A stretch of DNA of 64,000 bases, taken from positions 71,925,239 through 71,989,238 of the forward strand of contig NC_135712.1 in NCBI RefSeq assembly GCF_964656455.1, given 5' to 3'. Below, piece by piece: positions 43,523 through 54,835 of the stretch; the first letter of the stretch is position 1, and the number at the start of each line of letters is the position of its first letter. The position numbers and the translations under genes were made by a program. Origin of the DNA: Halichoerus grypus. Taxonomy: Eukaryota; Chordata; Mammalia; Carnivora; Phocidae. The notes beneath the pieces were generated by a model. That model did no database searches, was not told the origin of the DNA, and saw nothing but the letters and a program-made list of their open reading frames with translations.

Positions 43523-45650
43523 CATGGTTTTCAAAATGCTTCAGTAAAGGAGTTAGGAAAAATGATTATTACTAAAAGACATTTAACTAACTAGTTAGTG
43601 TCAGGCCACCAGGCCCCTTCAAAGAGGGGGTGAGGTGCTGCGGGGTGAGTTGCAGCAGCTGTGAATCTTCAAGTGGGGAAGCTTGGATCAGGGCTGGCGT
43701 CCCCCCTCACCCCGTCCCCCTCTCCTTACGCACACCTATCTGCCAGCACCAGAGCTACGACAGAGTCAGGCTGATTGTAAGAGAAGTGAGGGGCGAGTCC
43801 ACACCCATACAGCAGTGCATGCTGCCCGGGGCTAGCCACGGAATGAACCATGCCCCCATAGACCCACTTGAACTTGAGTTGGTGTGATCTTTGGGGACCT
43901 CAGGAAGAGGCCTGGGAGTGGTTGATCAGAGCAGGAGATGCTAACTACAGGGGTGGGGCCTCAGACAAACGGGTATGCACTGGCCAAGCCCAGGAATCAG
44001 CATGGGGAGTGTGGTGAAGGGAAAGAAGAATTGGGAGAAGTAAGTATCTGATTCTAGCACTGAGGCTGAAATTCATGGCATTTGGCTATTTTGTCCCATG
44101 GTGCATCCCCGACCACACCAACCACTGTGCTACAACCTGATTTTAGGCCCTCACCTCCTCCCCCCCGCATTGCCAACAGCCCTCCTAACTGGTCTCCTTG
44201 CCTCCAGACGGGGCCCACAGCCCTCTTGGCAGCACCCCAGCTCACAATCGTATTCTTGCGGACCTGACCTGATCGCTCCCAGACCCTCAACATGCCCCAT
44301 CTCCTTCAAGGAGACTCAGGAAATGGTTTTTCAGTGAATGGGTGGATTAGCTAGGGAATAGGCGGATGGGTAGCAGTCCCGTGATGCACACAGAGGTGGG
44401 GGGTTTGGACCTCAGATGTCAGGGAGCCAGGCGAGCCTGTAGGTGGGGAAGGATAGAGCCAAACCTGTTTGACATCAGAGGTCAAAGGGAGAGGAGGAGG
44501 CACCGGGGTCAGGAGATCTGGGTTTTGATCCCTTGCCCTGTGATGGGAGCCAGAGATGGCCTCCGCCCTCTTCTCTGTCTGGCTTGATCTGTTTTGTGAG
44601 CTCCCTCCCTGTGTAGCTTTCTGTCTGTGTTGAGACTCCCTGGGGATGTTGGTTGTGAGTGCTGTGCCAATCCCAGCCAAATGATCTAAGAGACAGAGAG
44701 GCCGAAAAAACCCCAACCAACCTCGCCCACATACACGCATTCCCGTAGGGGTGCGGCGAGCCCACGTGCCCCAGTGTGGCCCCTTTTCTGGCACAGCTCA
44801 GGAAGACCTTTCTCACACACCCGAGCTCAGATTCGCCGGGGCCACGAATAACAAGGTTAAAAGAGGAAGAAGCTGCTTCCGCCTTCCCAGCAAATACTAC
44901 AGGGAAACTTGCTTAGAGTCTTCCTCTTCCCCAGGGCCGGGCTGGAACTTGGCATTGAGACTGTTGCCCAAGCCCAGGGCGGGCCCTTTTGTTAGGAGAG
45001 GATGAACAAGAGCAGGAGGTGGGGAAGGACTGGGCGTCTCATCCATCCGGGGCCCCTCTAGTCTCCCCCAAATCTCCCTGTGTTGAGGCCTGCCGGGGTT
45101 GGGCTCATTCAAGTGCCTACAAAGGACATGTCGGACCTGGACTGAGAGCTCCCTGACCCAGACAGACCTCTACTTACAGTTGCCAGGGACCTATTTCCAT
45201 ATCATTATATTATGTAAGCATGCTGGTTTGTTCTTCAAGATTTCTAAAGACTGACACAGTTAGAGCATATCAAAAACTAGTCCTTCACAGCTCGTTGATT
45301 AATTACATATACAGTTTCTATAAAGTCAGCCCACATTACGTATTGAAGTTAAAGTGGTGTGTTTGGAATAATAATTAAGCTATAAATACAAAATTATTAG
45401 ATAAATATGTTAGATAAATATGATAACTCACAAATGTTTTCAGTGGGCTGAAAGGAAAACACAGAAAGAAGAGGACACTTCCAGAAGGGAAGCCGCATGG
45501 TGTCCAGGTAGATGCCACATGGTGACATTAGGCTCTGGGTTAACAGGACAGTCCTGAGCAGAGGGAGAGGGACGTAGGCAGGACTCAGCCAGGGGACAGC
45601 AGGGCCGAAAAGGCCGTCAAGTTAGAAGAAGTGGAGGAAGGAACGTCGAA
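43523..45650. other. Non-coding stretch, no gene recognised
   Basis: No gene is recognised. The 147-codon minus-strand frame at 44351-44794 has no motif I know. The part from 45190 to 45430 is AT-rich and repeat-free. Confidence 0.5.
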
Positions 45651-45654
45651 TTTA

Positions 45655-45850
45655 GCAGAAGGTGAGACTGGTTAACATCTGAGTGTTTGCTACGCACTAG
45701 GCCCTCTGCTAAGCGTTTCCAGGCGTTTTCTACTTTCATGCTCACCCACCTCTGAGGGGGGTGATGTCGGTGTTACCCAGCACTTCTGTGTATCAGTGAA
45801 GAAACTGAAGTAACTCCCGCGGGTCACAGGAAGCTGGTCTGACCCCAAAG
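45655..45850 (-). repeat. MIR SINE
   Basis: Reverse MIR order: 'gagtgtttgctacgcactagg', 'tctgctaagcgtttccagg', and 'cagtgaagaaactgaagtaactc'. Confidence 0.65.
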
Positions 45851-46214
45851 CCGCCGTGACTGACTGCCTCTGCCAGGTACGAAGCATCCGAGCACTTAAC
45901 TTTCCTTCTCCATGGTCTTGCTCCATAGCATGTCCTCCATTAAGCGGTTTTTTTGAGAAGAAGGCGAACATTTGTAATGTGTGTTTATTTATATATTTGT
46001 GCTAAAATAATAAAGACTTCCATTTATAGAAATCATACTTGACTGCAATTGCTTGAGAAAGTTGCCCTTGACCCCCGCAGCTAGAGCCCTGGGGGCGTGT
46101 CTCAATTCCAGGCTGAGGACCTAGGAAGGATGCCTCTCCTCTGTAGAATGGCCCTTGAAGCCAAACCAAAAAGTGATAGCAAGCTTCCCTGGATGTTAGG
46201 AATTTATAATTACA

Positions 46215-46557
46215 TAGGCATTTGTAAAATTTTAAATTATATTTGGGATATTAACCCCTTATCGGATATATCATTTATAAAAACCTCTCCCATTCATTAG
46301 GTTGCCTTTTTGTTTTGTTGATGGTTTTCTTCATTTTTTATTTTGGTGTAGTCCCAATAGTTTATTTTTGCTTTTGTTTCCCTTGCCTGGGGAGACGTAT
46401 CTAGAAAATGTTCCCACGGCCGATGTCAAAGAGCTTACTGCCTATGTTCTCTTCTAGGAGTTTTACGGTTTCAAGTCTCACATTTAGGTCTTTAACACAT
46501 CTTGAGTTTATTTTTCTGTATGTTGTAAGAAAGGTCTAGTTTCCCTAGCACCATTCT
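46215..46557 (-). repeat. L1 ORF2 segment, antisense (inverted 5' part)
   Basis: Antisense L1 is recognisable: 'gggatattaaccccttatcgg', 'ctcccattcattaggttgcc', 'caatagtttatttttgcttttg', 'aggagttttacggtttcaag' and 'tttccctagcaccatt'. It abuts a plus-strand L1 segment at about 46558, the arrangement known as 5' inversion (twin priming). Confidence 0.8.
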
Positions 46558-47045
46558 CAACATCAAAAAAACACAAATAATCTGATTAAAAATGGGTGGA
46601 GGCACTCTGGAAAACAGTATGGAGTTTCCTCAAAAAGTTAAGAATAGAACTACCTTATGACCCAGCAATTGCACTACTAGGTATTTATCCAAAGGATACA
46701 AAAATAGTGAACCTAAAGGGCACATGCACCCCAGTGTTTATAGTAGCAATGTCTACAATGTCTACAATATCCAAACTATGGAAAGAGCCCAGACGTCCAT
46801 AGACGGGTGAATGGATCAAGAAGGTGTGGTACATATACACACTGGAATAGTACTCAGCCATAAAAAGAATGAAATCTTGCCATTTGCAATGACATGGATG
46901 GAACTAGAGGGAATTATGCTAAGTGAAATAAATCAGAGAAAGACAAATACTATATGATTCATACGTGGAATTTAAGAAACAAAACAGATGCATATAGGGG
47001 AAGGGAAGGAAAAATAAAACAAGACGAAATCAGAGAAGGAGACAA
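46558..47045 (+). repeat. L1 ORF2 3' end and start of 3' UTR
   Basis: The forward L1 segment reads 'atctgattaaaaatgggtgga', then jumps to 'ctctggaaaacagtatggag', skipping roughly 250 bp of the usual sequence. It continues through the ORF2 C-terminus; the 68-codon frame at 46596-46802 includes [19 protein letters not shown]. Then come 'atgctaagtgaaataaatcagag' and 'ggaatttaagaaacaaaac'. It breaks off at 'gagacaaacc' without a poly(A) tail. Confidence 0.85.
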
Positions 47046-47490
47046 ACCTTGAGGACATTATGCTAAGCAAAATAAGTCAGAGACAAATACTATATGATCT
47101 CTTATATATGGAATCTAAACAAACAAACAAGAAAAAAAAAAAAACAACAAAAACCCCAACCACATTGGTGTTTGCCTGAGTCAGGGAGTGGGGGATGGGC
47201 AAAATGGGTGAAGGGAGTCGAAAGGCACAAACTTCCAGTTATAAAGTAAATAAAACCTGGGGATGTAATGTACAGCATGGTGACTATAGTTAATAATACT
47301 GTATTGCATATTTGAAAGAGTAAACCTCAAAAGTTCTCATCACAAGAAAAAAACTCTGTAATTGCATACGGTAACAGATGTTAGCTAGACTTACTCTGGT
47401 GACCGTTTTGCAATATATACAAATATTGAATCATGCTGTATACCTGAAACTAATATAATGATGTATGTCAATTATACCACCAAAAAAAAA
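47046..47490 (+). repeat. Second, older L1 3' UTR
   Basis: The landmark 'attatgctaag', already seen near 46914, reappears near 47057, followed by a different 3' UTR: 'ggggatgtaatgtacagcatgg', 'atactgtattgcatatttga', 'agatgttagctagacttac' and 'cctgaaactaatataatg'. Its A-rich end runs into the GAAA microsatellite. Confidence 0.8.
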
Positions 47491-47491
47491 T

Positions 47492-47573
<82 letters not shown>

Positions 47574-47664
47574 AAAGAAAGAAAGAAAAACAAAGAAGGA
47601 AAGAAAGAAGAAAGAAGAAAGAAAGAAAGAAAGAAAGAAAGAAGGAAAGAAGGAAAGAAAAGAG
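47481..47664 (+). repeat. (GAAA)n microsatellite grown from L1 tail
   Basis: About 175 bp of GAAA units with a few GAAG, AAAGAAG and GGAAA variants directly follow the A-run of the L1 3' end at 47482-47490. It is almost pure purine on the plus strand. The Lys/Glu-rich 67-codon frame over it is compositional. Confidence 0.95.
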
Positions 47665-47665
47665 T

Positions 47666-47960
47666 TAAAATAAAACCATTAGGATGGATCCTAATCCAGT
47701 TGGACTGGAGTCCTTACAGGAAGAGGACATCTGGACACAGGGACACAAGGAAAGTCCCGTGCACAAAGGAAGGCCATGTGAGGACCCCACAGAAGGTACC
47801 ATCTACAAGCCAAGGAGAGAGGCCTCAGACAAAACCAGGAACCCTGCTAACACCTTGATCTTGGACTTCTAATCTCCAGAGCTGTGAGAAAATACATTTC
47901 TGTTGCTAAGTCACCCAGTCCATAGTATTTTGTTATGGCAGCCTGAGCAAACGAATACAA
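47666..47960 (+). repeat. MLT1-type LTR fragment
   Basis: Forward MLT1 order: 'aaccattaggatggatcctaatcc', 'ggagtccttacaggaagaggacat', 'gaccccacagaaggtaccatc', 'acaagccaaggagagaggcctc', 'caccttgatcttggacttct' and 'ttttgttatggcagcctgagc'. Its beginning is missing; it abuts the microsatellite. Confidence 0.9.
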
Positions 47961-48600
47961 TTTTCCAACAGTGTGAACCAGTGTAAGAGAACATTGGTAG
48001 TTTCTGCCCCGGACCATCCATTTGCCCCTCCTCCCCATTCATTCATCCCTCCCCCCAGAGAACATAAGCAGAGTCCCATCCAGTCTGCATCTAGCTCAAA
48101 ATTTAGGATCTTCACATGCATTGGAGTAGGCAAAGGTCTTTCATGTCCAGGCTCCTTGCTTCTTTGGCAATATGATTCTCTCAAAAACTTAGGAGGCTTC
48201 TATTCTGTCTGCTTCTAGTCAATTCTGTGTTCCAGCAAATGTACCCCAATTTCTTTTCCAGGTCATAAGTCTCAGGTGCTTTATTTTTATTTGCTTCCTC
48301 ATGCCATTATTTCTCAACTTAATGCCGGCTACCTTGAGGCTGTCAGGCTTTGGGTAGGAAGGTACAGCCTATGGATTGATTTTTGCTGATTCATTGTGTT
48401 TAGTTGAGAAGATTCACTGGGTCTACATGGCTGACATTTGTTTTTAAATTCAGACATTGGACAGTGTCTGAGAATGAAACCTTCAATGGATTAAACCTTG
48501 GAGGTTGGGGGACTGTTAGTTATAGCAGTTAGCAGACACCCGCTAATACAGTGATTAATTTTATGTGGGGAGGTAGAAGGCCAGACGCCAAAAAGAAAGA
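47961..48600. other. Non-coding stretch, no gene recognised
   Basis: No gene or clear repeat is recognised. Confidence 0.5.
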
Positions 48601-48614
48601 TGGTTTCCTAGAGG

Positions 48615-48800
48615 AGGGATTTTTTTATAGCTTTACTGAGGTACCATCGACAAATAAAACTGTAATGTATTTAAATATACAACCTGATGGCTTGATATAC
48701 GTGTACACTGAGAAAGGACTTCCCCACCAAGTTAATGCACACATCCATCGTGAAGAGGTACTTTTTGCCCACTGCTGCAAGGACCCGAATTTCTGACTCT
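48615..48800 (-). repeat. Old L1 3' UTR-type fragment
   Basis: The segment 'atagctttactgaggtaccatcgac', 'atatacaacctgatggcttgatat' and 'taatgcacacatccatcgtg' resembles a reversed old L1 3' UTR. It is highly diverged. Confidence 0.45.
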
Positions 48801-49985
48801 ATTTCATTTCTTTTCATCTTGCAAATTGGCCGGTCCTTTCCTGAGCTCATCTTTTTCTTGTGATATCTTGTTGAATGCAGCCAGTAACAATCAAGATGGC
48901 GCATCCTCCTTTCCTAAAGCATGTGTTTTTGACTTCCAAGTTATCATAGGCAACAGTTTTTATTCAATGTTTTGTCTCAGCATCACATGGGTTTCCAGTT
49001 ACCTAACCTGCTACATCTCTTTCCTTCTCCCTCAGCCAGCGCCTCCTATTTTAGTTTTTGTTAAGGGAGTGCCCCGCTTCAAGAAACTCCTATTAGTCAA
49101 GGAAAGCTAATTGCTGAAACAAACAGCAGCCAGATCTGAGTGAACATAGCAACAATTGCTACAAAATGAAAGTTTGTTCTTTCTCATGTCCCAGTACAAC
49201 GTTGACTGACGGAGGGGTTGGGTGGGAGAAGAGAGAGCTTTGCTCTTTGCTGGCACGTAGGGACCCAGGATCCTTTCATTGTGTGGCTCAGGTAAGTGTT
49301 AAGGCACTAGACCACTTCGCTGGATTATGGCGTCTGGTTGGCAGGCAAGGGAAGAAAGATCATGAAGAAGTTTGTGGGAGGTTTTTAAGGCAAGCCCGCA
49401 AATGCTTATGCACTGACGAGAACTAGATACATGGCCCCACTAGATGGGAGTGCTCTTGGAAGTTCAGTCTACTGGTAGTCCAGGAAGAAATGCAAACAGA
49501 AATTGGTGCCCAGGAGCATTCTCTGTCCACTCTCTCCTTCCCCCGTGCCCCCGGGTGTGATGGACACAGGGGTGCACACATAATTCTCCCTTCAAGGAAG
49601 CACCTGTTGCCCCAGCTGCAGGGAGGGCTATCTGCTGACAGTCTTTGACTCTCAGCCTCTGTAGGAATCGCCTCAGCTGCAAAGAGCCAACTTACCCAAG
49701 GTCACGATCTTCCTGAGGTGGCCTGCATTCAGTGACTGATCAAGACGGGAGGTATTATGGCCCAGTCATTTTGACCCCATATGGCACAGCTCTGACATGG
49801 GGGACATTAGCTCCAGTTCCCTTGGGGTTGGCCAATCCCGTTGGTGGGTCTGTTTTGTAGCTGGGCTTCTCATTCTCTCCAACTGGGCTTTCTCCCACTT
49901 TCCACAGGTATTCATCCCAAGAGTACTAAACTCCATCTCAGGGTCGGCTTCCTTGGAGAACCTAAGCTGTGACAATTGGTATATA
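48801..49985. other. Non-coding stretch, no gene recognised
   Basis: No gene is recognised in either strand. Confidence 0.5.
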
Positions 49986-49987
49986 TT

Positions 49988-50255
49988 GTCAGTACTGCTC
50001 TCAGGCTTCCTTTTTATTACTGTACTGTTTTGTTGTTTTCTGCCATGGCCCCAGCACCTGTAACAGTCATTGACACACAGTATGTGCTCACTAAAATATA
50101 TTTTTACGTGAACGTCTATCTAAACCTGTTTGCTTATCTGTTGTTCTCCTTTGCCAGGCTAGTTCCTCTTCGAGGACAAGGCCTAAGTGATCATCCTCTC
50201 TGTGTCACTAGCCTCTAGCTAAGTGCCCGACACTTAACCATTCCTCCAAAAAACA
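49988..50255 (+). repeat. L2-type 3' fragments
   Basis: Two successive pieces resemble the L2 3' end: 'ccccagcacctgtaacagtcattgacac' with 'agtatgtgctcactaaaatat', and then 'gttgttctcctttgccaggc' to 'gtgcccgacactt'. The assignment is tentative. Confidence 0.4.
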
Positions 50256-52525
50256 TGTTTTTGTTTGTTTGTTTTTGGTGAATACATAAATATCATGAAT
50301 AGTTGGAGAATGGAGAGAAAGATCTTTCTAGACCAGGAGCCAGTCTGGAATTCCTCTGTGGAAAGCTGCTGGCAAAGGGTGTGAGTGTCTAGTGATTTGT
50401 CTGGAGCTCATACTTGATGATGGGTGTATTTTTTACTTAGTGTATTTTTATCTAAGGTGGACAGTAGAGATTTTTAGAGGGTCAAGCCTGCTCAAGCCAC
50501 CTTGGGCTCTGCCATCCCTGATGCTGAAAGCATTCTCCTGGGCATCGAAGTTTGGAAGCCTACATGGAGGTGAGGGGGGGACATGGATCTCTCCACACCT
50601 GTTTACTGAGCACCTGCACCTGAGGCCTGGCAGGAGGGGCTGTGAGGGGAGTGGGTCCCACAGGCTGTGGGCCTGCTCCTTAGGACACTTACAGGGAAAC
50701 TGAGGAGACCAGACAAATTCGTCAAGAAAAAGTAAACACCCTTGGGTGGGTGAAACCAGACAATACAATTACATAGGCCACAGGTCACCTCGGAGGCCAA
50801 GAAGAAACTATAGAAGACCTCTGCTTTGAATCGAGGCCATTTGTTACCTGTTCAGTTTTCGGCACGGACGCACAAATAGAGATGGAAGTCCAGAGAGAAA
50901 AGGGGATAAAGAAAGGTTTTAGCTGCAGTTGAAATAAACAGAATAGGTGATTGATGAGAGAAAGACTAGGAAACCAGAAGGCATATGAGAAAATAGATGA
51001 GTGAGGATTTGTGGAAAGGGAGGGAGTAGGGAGGAGGGAGTGAGAGAGAGGCATTCTGGCTGGACCTCAGGTTGGATCCTCTCCAACCTTTCAGACAGCA
51101 CTATTCCTCACACGTACTCCCCAGCCTTGTTTGGGGTTCCCGAGGGGAACGCATGGGCCCTGCACCAGTCCCCTGGCCCCAAGAGCTCCCCCCAGCTCTC
51201 ACAGCAACAGGCTCCCCTTCAGGGCTCAGCCTCCTGAGAGCCCAGGCCTCCTGCTTGCTGGTCTGAGAGGCAGCGGCTGTGGAGGTGCCGACAGACGCCT
51301 CCCCTTCTCTGTCCCACTTGAGTCTTCATGTCTGCCTTCCTCTGTGCTCTCCTGTCCCACCCAACCCTGCCATCCTGAAACTCTCATGGGGGTATCAAGG
51401 AGCCAAATCGTTCTCTGCCTCTTCTGCAAATGGTGAGCAATGTCGTGTCCAAGATTGAAAACAGGATCTGACAGGCCCAAGTCCTCTTGGGTGAAAATTT
51501 CACGGTGTGATGATAGGGAAAAGTGAATAGGAGAGTTAAAAAAGTCTCTATGAAGACAATATAATACTAATTAATGGAGTTGGAATTTTGTTCCCCAATT
51601 GCTCTCAAAATAGTAACATACTCAAATGAGAATGACATTATATAGGTATATATTTATGTTTTCAGATAGAATCCAGCACAAAGGCCTACTATAAGCTAAC
51701 CAGAGTCCGGGTAATGTGAAAATTTAATTTAATGAGGTTTGGTTAAGTGCCTTTTCTGGTGGGATGGAAGGAGGACTGGAGCAGAGTCAGGAAGCCCCCA
51801 TTCCACCAACGTGGAGTCACCTGAACAGCATGTTCCCTGCTGGTTACAATTTTGCAGCCTTTCAGAAGAAGACATTGGTCAACAGTGTTCAGAGTCCTCT
51901 CTGGTTGACTGCTAGCCCACAACAAAGAAAGGGGGTAAAAAAGTGGTTCCAACCTGATGAACGTCCAAGGATGATCCCCTTGGGTAGGACTCAACAGGGG
52001 CACCCTATGCTAATTCATGAGTGCCATGTTGCAAATCTCTTAGGTGCAGTTTGGCTGACCCCCAAGCTGAAGTGGGGGACTTATCAGGCTGGGCAAGCAG
52101 AAGTGAGGTAGAGATGGAAATGCAGACAGACCGGAGGAAAAGTGCAGTTAGGCAGAGAATGTGCAGTTTTCCACCAAACTTTTTTCTCTGGACAGGAACA
52201 CAGGCACATGGGGCAGTGTGTCCCAGTGCTAGGGTTCCCCATAATCTCCAGTTTGAGGACCTCCCCCTTGTGATTGTAGGTCTTTCTTGTATTAATTTAT
52301 TGAGACTATACATACTTATAAAAAGCTACATGGAGCTCTAACGCTTTTAAATGCATTTGTACTACAATAGCATTTACATTAATTTGAAAAAAATACTAGT
52401 GCATTTATATCTAAGAAATATTTATTCAGACTTCAAATTAGGTACACGGATTCAGGAATCCTGAGTTCCCGTAATTTCCCTGGTCCTCCAGGGTTTATTG
52501 GCTGGGGGCGGGCAACCAAAGGTCT
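50256..52525. other. Non-coding stretch, no gene recognised
   Basis: Open frames of up to 115 codons overlap on both strands with no recognised similarity. From 51480 to 51740 the DNA is AT-rich. Confidence 0.5.
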
Positions 52526-52529
52526 AGGA

Positions 52530-52830
52530 CGGTAGTTCTCAAAGTTGGACCCTGGGCCAGCAGCGTGTTAGAAATGCACATTCTGGGCGCCTGGGTGGCT
52601 CAGATGGTTAAGCGTCTGCCTTCGGCTCAGGTCATGATCTCAGGGTCCTGGGATCGAGTCCCGCATCGGGCTCCCTGCTCCTTGGGAGCCTGCTTCTCCC
52701 TCTGCTTCTCTCTCTCTCTGTCTCTAATGAATAAATAAATAAAATCTTTAAAAAAAAAAAAAAAGAAATGCACATTCTTGGACCCCACCCTAGACCTACC
52801 AAGCACAGAGCAGCTTCTGCTGTGAGCAGA
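52530..52830 (-). repeat. MER5A element split by a Can-SINE
   Basis: The left half (52530-52584: 'gtagttctcaaagttggacc', 'gggccagcagcgtgtta') and right half ('ggaccccaccctagacctacc' onward, from 52779) form one reversed MER5A, interrupted by the SINE at 52585-52764 and its duplication. Confidence 0.8.
52571..52778 (+). repeat. Can-SINE with 14-bp target-site duplication
   Basis: The SINE body starts at 52585 ('gggcgcctgggtggctcag') and contains 'gcgtctgccttcggctcagg', 'ggtcatgatct', 'gatcgagtcccgcatcggg', 'tgaataaataaataaaatcttt' and a pure A-tail. The 14-bp word gaaatgcacattct flanks it at 52571-52584 and 52765-52778. The intact duplication and clean tail make it probably the youngest dated insertion in the window. 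Confidence 0.97.
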
Positions 52831-54425
52831 TCCTCTGACTTCTGACAGGCACATGACCCCACGTGGGTCAGAGACAGAGCCCCGAAGTCCCAGAGACATT
52901 GGAGAAGCGCCCGAGTCCGTCCAGTCCTGCTTCAGACGAGAGCCCTCCCACTACTAGGCATTTGGATCTGGCAGCTGAGCACACAAGGCCTCCCTACTCA
53001 TGCTTCCCTTGACTGTGGAGGGAAGCAGCAGGATGGAGCTGGGTCTTCCTATTCTGGACCCTTTGGGGACAGCACCAGGCACGGCTGTCCCTAATGCATG
53101 TGGAGCTTGGGCCAGATCTGGGATCAGCAAGGCCCTCTTCATGCTGGAGGGGTGAGGAAAGGTGTTGTGATGGGACTGGGGAAGGAGTGCATTCCCTGAC
53201 AGGGCCACCTGACCAGGATCCAGCAACCCAGTTATCGAGACAAGGGGATAGGACTTGAATTTACTGAGATCCAGCAGATGGCTTGCACTCTTCCAGTCCA
53301 GGGCAGCCCACCCTTCCAGCCTCCTGCTATTACCTCCTGGGGAGCCCGTGGTTTAGACTGGCATCTGGGCTCAGCCACAGACTGAGCGCCATCTCTCACA
53401 AACTCCCTTCAGCTCCCTACGTCCCAGCCAAGCTGGACCACGTCCCTCTTCCTCACACATTGCTGCCCCTTTGGTCATGCAACCTGGAGGGCCTTTCCAC
53501 TCTCTCCCAGCACATCCCAACTCTGCCCAGCCCAAATTCCACTTTCTCTGCAGGACCCTTCTGGGCTCTCTGCAGTTAGAAGTGATGTGTACCTCCGCTC
53601 AGGGCCTGGCTGGTCTGATCAACCCAGAGGGGCTGACCTCTGAAAACAGGAAGCCTGTCGCATACCCATCTCACCTTTCCCTTCCACTTTTCCACCCCAT
53701 ATGGGTGCAGCATCTACGCCATGCTGAACACCAGTTAACTTGGGGTAAGCACTGGGGCTTAGCAGTGGAAGCCCAGACTGCCCAGGGAGCCAGCCCATCA
53801 ACAGCAAGGAAGGCTGAAGAAGACAATGACAGAAGTGGTGTCCTGTGGTCTTGAAGTCCTTGTCATCTCCCAGAGAAGACAGAGAGCTTATCTTCAGGAG
53901 AACGGAGCTGGGATGATACACCGTGTTTTCTGGGCTGTCGGCTGTCCCCAGTGGTCATTCTTAACCCCTGGAAAGGCTGTGCTTAAGTCATGTTTCAGAG
54001 GAAAATGTATAACCCAGACCAAGGCAGGCTTTTGGCAGAAGCAGCGGCAGGGGAAGCCAAGGACATTTGTTGGGAGGGGAAGCGGCCCAGGAAGTCTGTT
54101 CACTGCTGCTTCTCCCAGGGGATGCGCAGCTCTATGCTCCCATCTTCAGCGTCTCTTCCTTTCCTGTTTGCCTTGAAACATCCCCAGTCTGGGCCAGTCC
54201 TGGACCTCAAGCACCCTACTGAAGCCTGTTGGGGAACAGCAGGGAACAGCACTGAGGATCGGGGAGCAGCCAGCCTGGATGATGGGCAGCCCACGGGACA
54301 GTGAAGCAGAAGGCTGGTCTTGAGCCACATCTCTTTGGGGGCAGAGTTCTTTGTCCTTTCCCCGTTATGAGGTTACTCTTTTCCCTGCCGATACCCAGGG
54401 CATCTGAGTGACATGGGTGCCCGTG
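52831..54425. other. Non-coding stretch, no gene recognised
   Basis: Frames of up to 127 codons occur with no recognised similarity. The region is moderately G+C-rich. Confidence 0.5.
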
Positions 54426-54427
54426 AT

Positions 54428-54665
54428 AGTAAGAGCTATTATTCCCCAGCTCCTACCATGCCCAGGCACGGTTCTAAGATTTGCACATCATCAACTCATT
54501 TCAATCCTCCCAGCAGTATTGTGAATTGGTCTCTATTTCCATCCCTATTTAATAATTAGGGACGCTGAGGCACAGAGAGATTAATTTGTCTAAGATCACA
54601 CAGTTAATAAGTGGGATTTTAACCCAGGATTGTCAGTCAAAGGCAGTATTGATTCTGCTGTTTCT
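54428..54665 (-). repeat. MIR SINE
   Basis: A clear reversed MIR: 'accatgcccaggcacggttctaag', 'caactcatttcaatcctccc', 'ctatttaataattagggacgctgagg', 'ctaagatcacacagttaataagtgg' and 'ttttaacccaggattg'. Confidence 0.85.
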
Positions 54666-54699
54666 GCCCAGTATTCAAAATGGCACTGAGAAACGCTTG

Positions 54700-54835
54700 T
54701 GCCGCCCTGAACAAGTCACCTCACCCTCCCGGCCCTCTTTCCTCATCGGTAGGAGGATGGTGATATTGGCAAGCAATTGCCCTGAGAATTCATCAAGGGC
54801 ACTTTGCAAAGTGCTCGGATGAGGAGTGAGAGCCA
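54700..54835 (+). repeat. MIR fragment
   Basis: A forward MIR piece directly beyond the reversed one: 'gaacaagtcacctcaccctcc', 'ctttcctcatcggtaggagg' and 'gcactttgcaaagtgctcgg'. The two MIRs sit tail to tail. Confidence 0.6.

Noticed and set aside
43292..43534. Cys/Val-rich minus-strand frames
   Set aside because: Translation of the CA/CAGA microsatellite plus a MIR.
28037..47664. CRISPR-like regular repeats
   Set aside because: The only regular repeats are simple microsatellites and very short minisatellites; there are no spaced direct repeats, and the genome is mammalian.
47465..47668. Lys/Glu-rich 67-codon frame
   Set aside because: Translation of the GAAA microsatellite.
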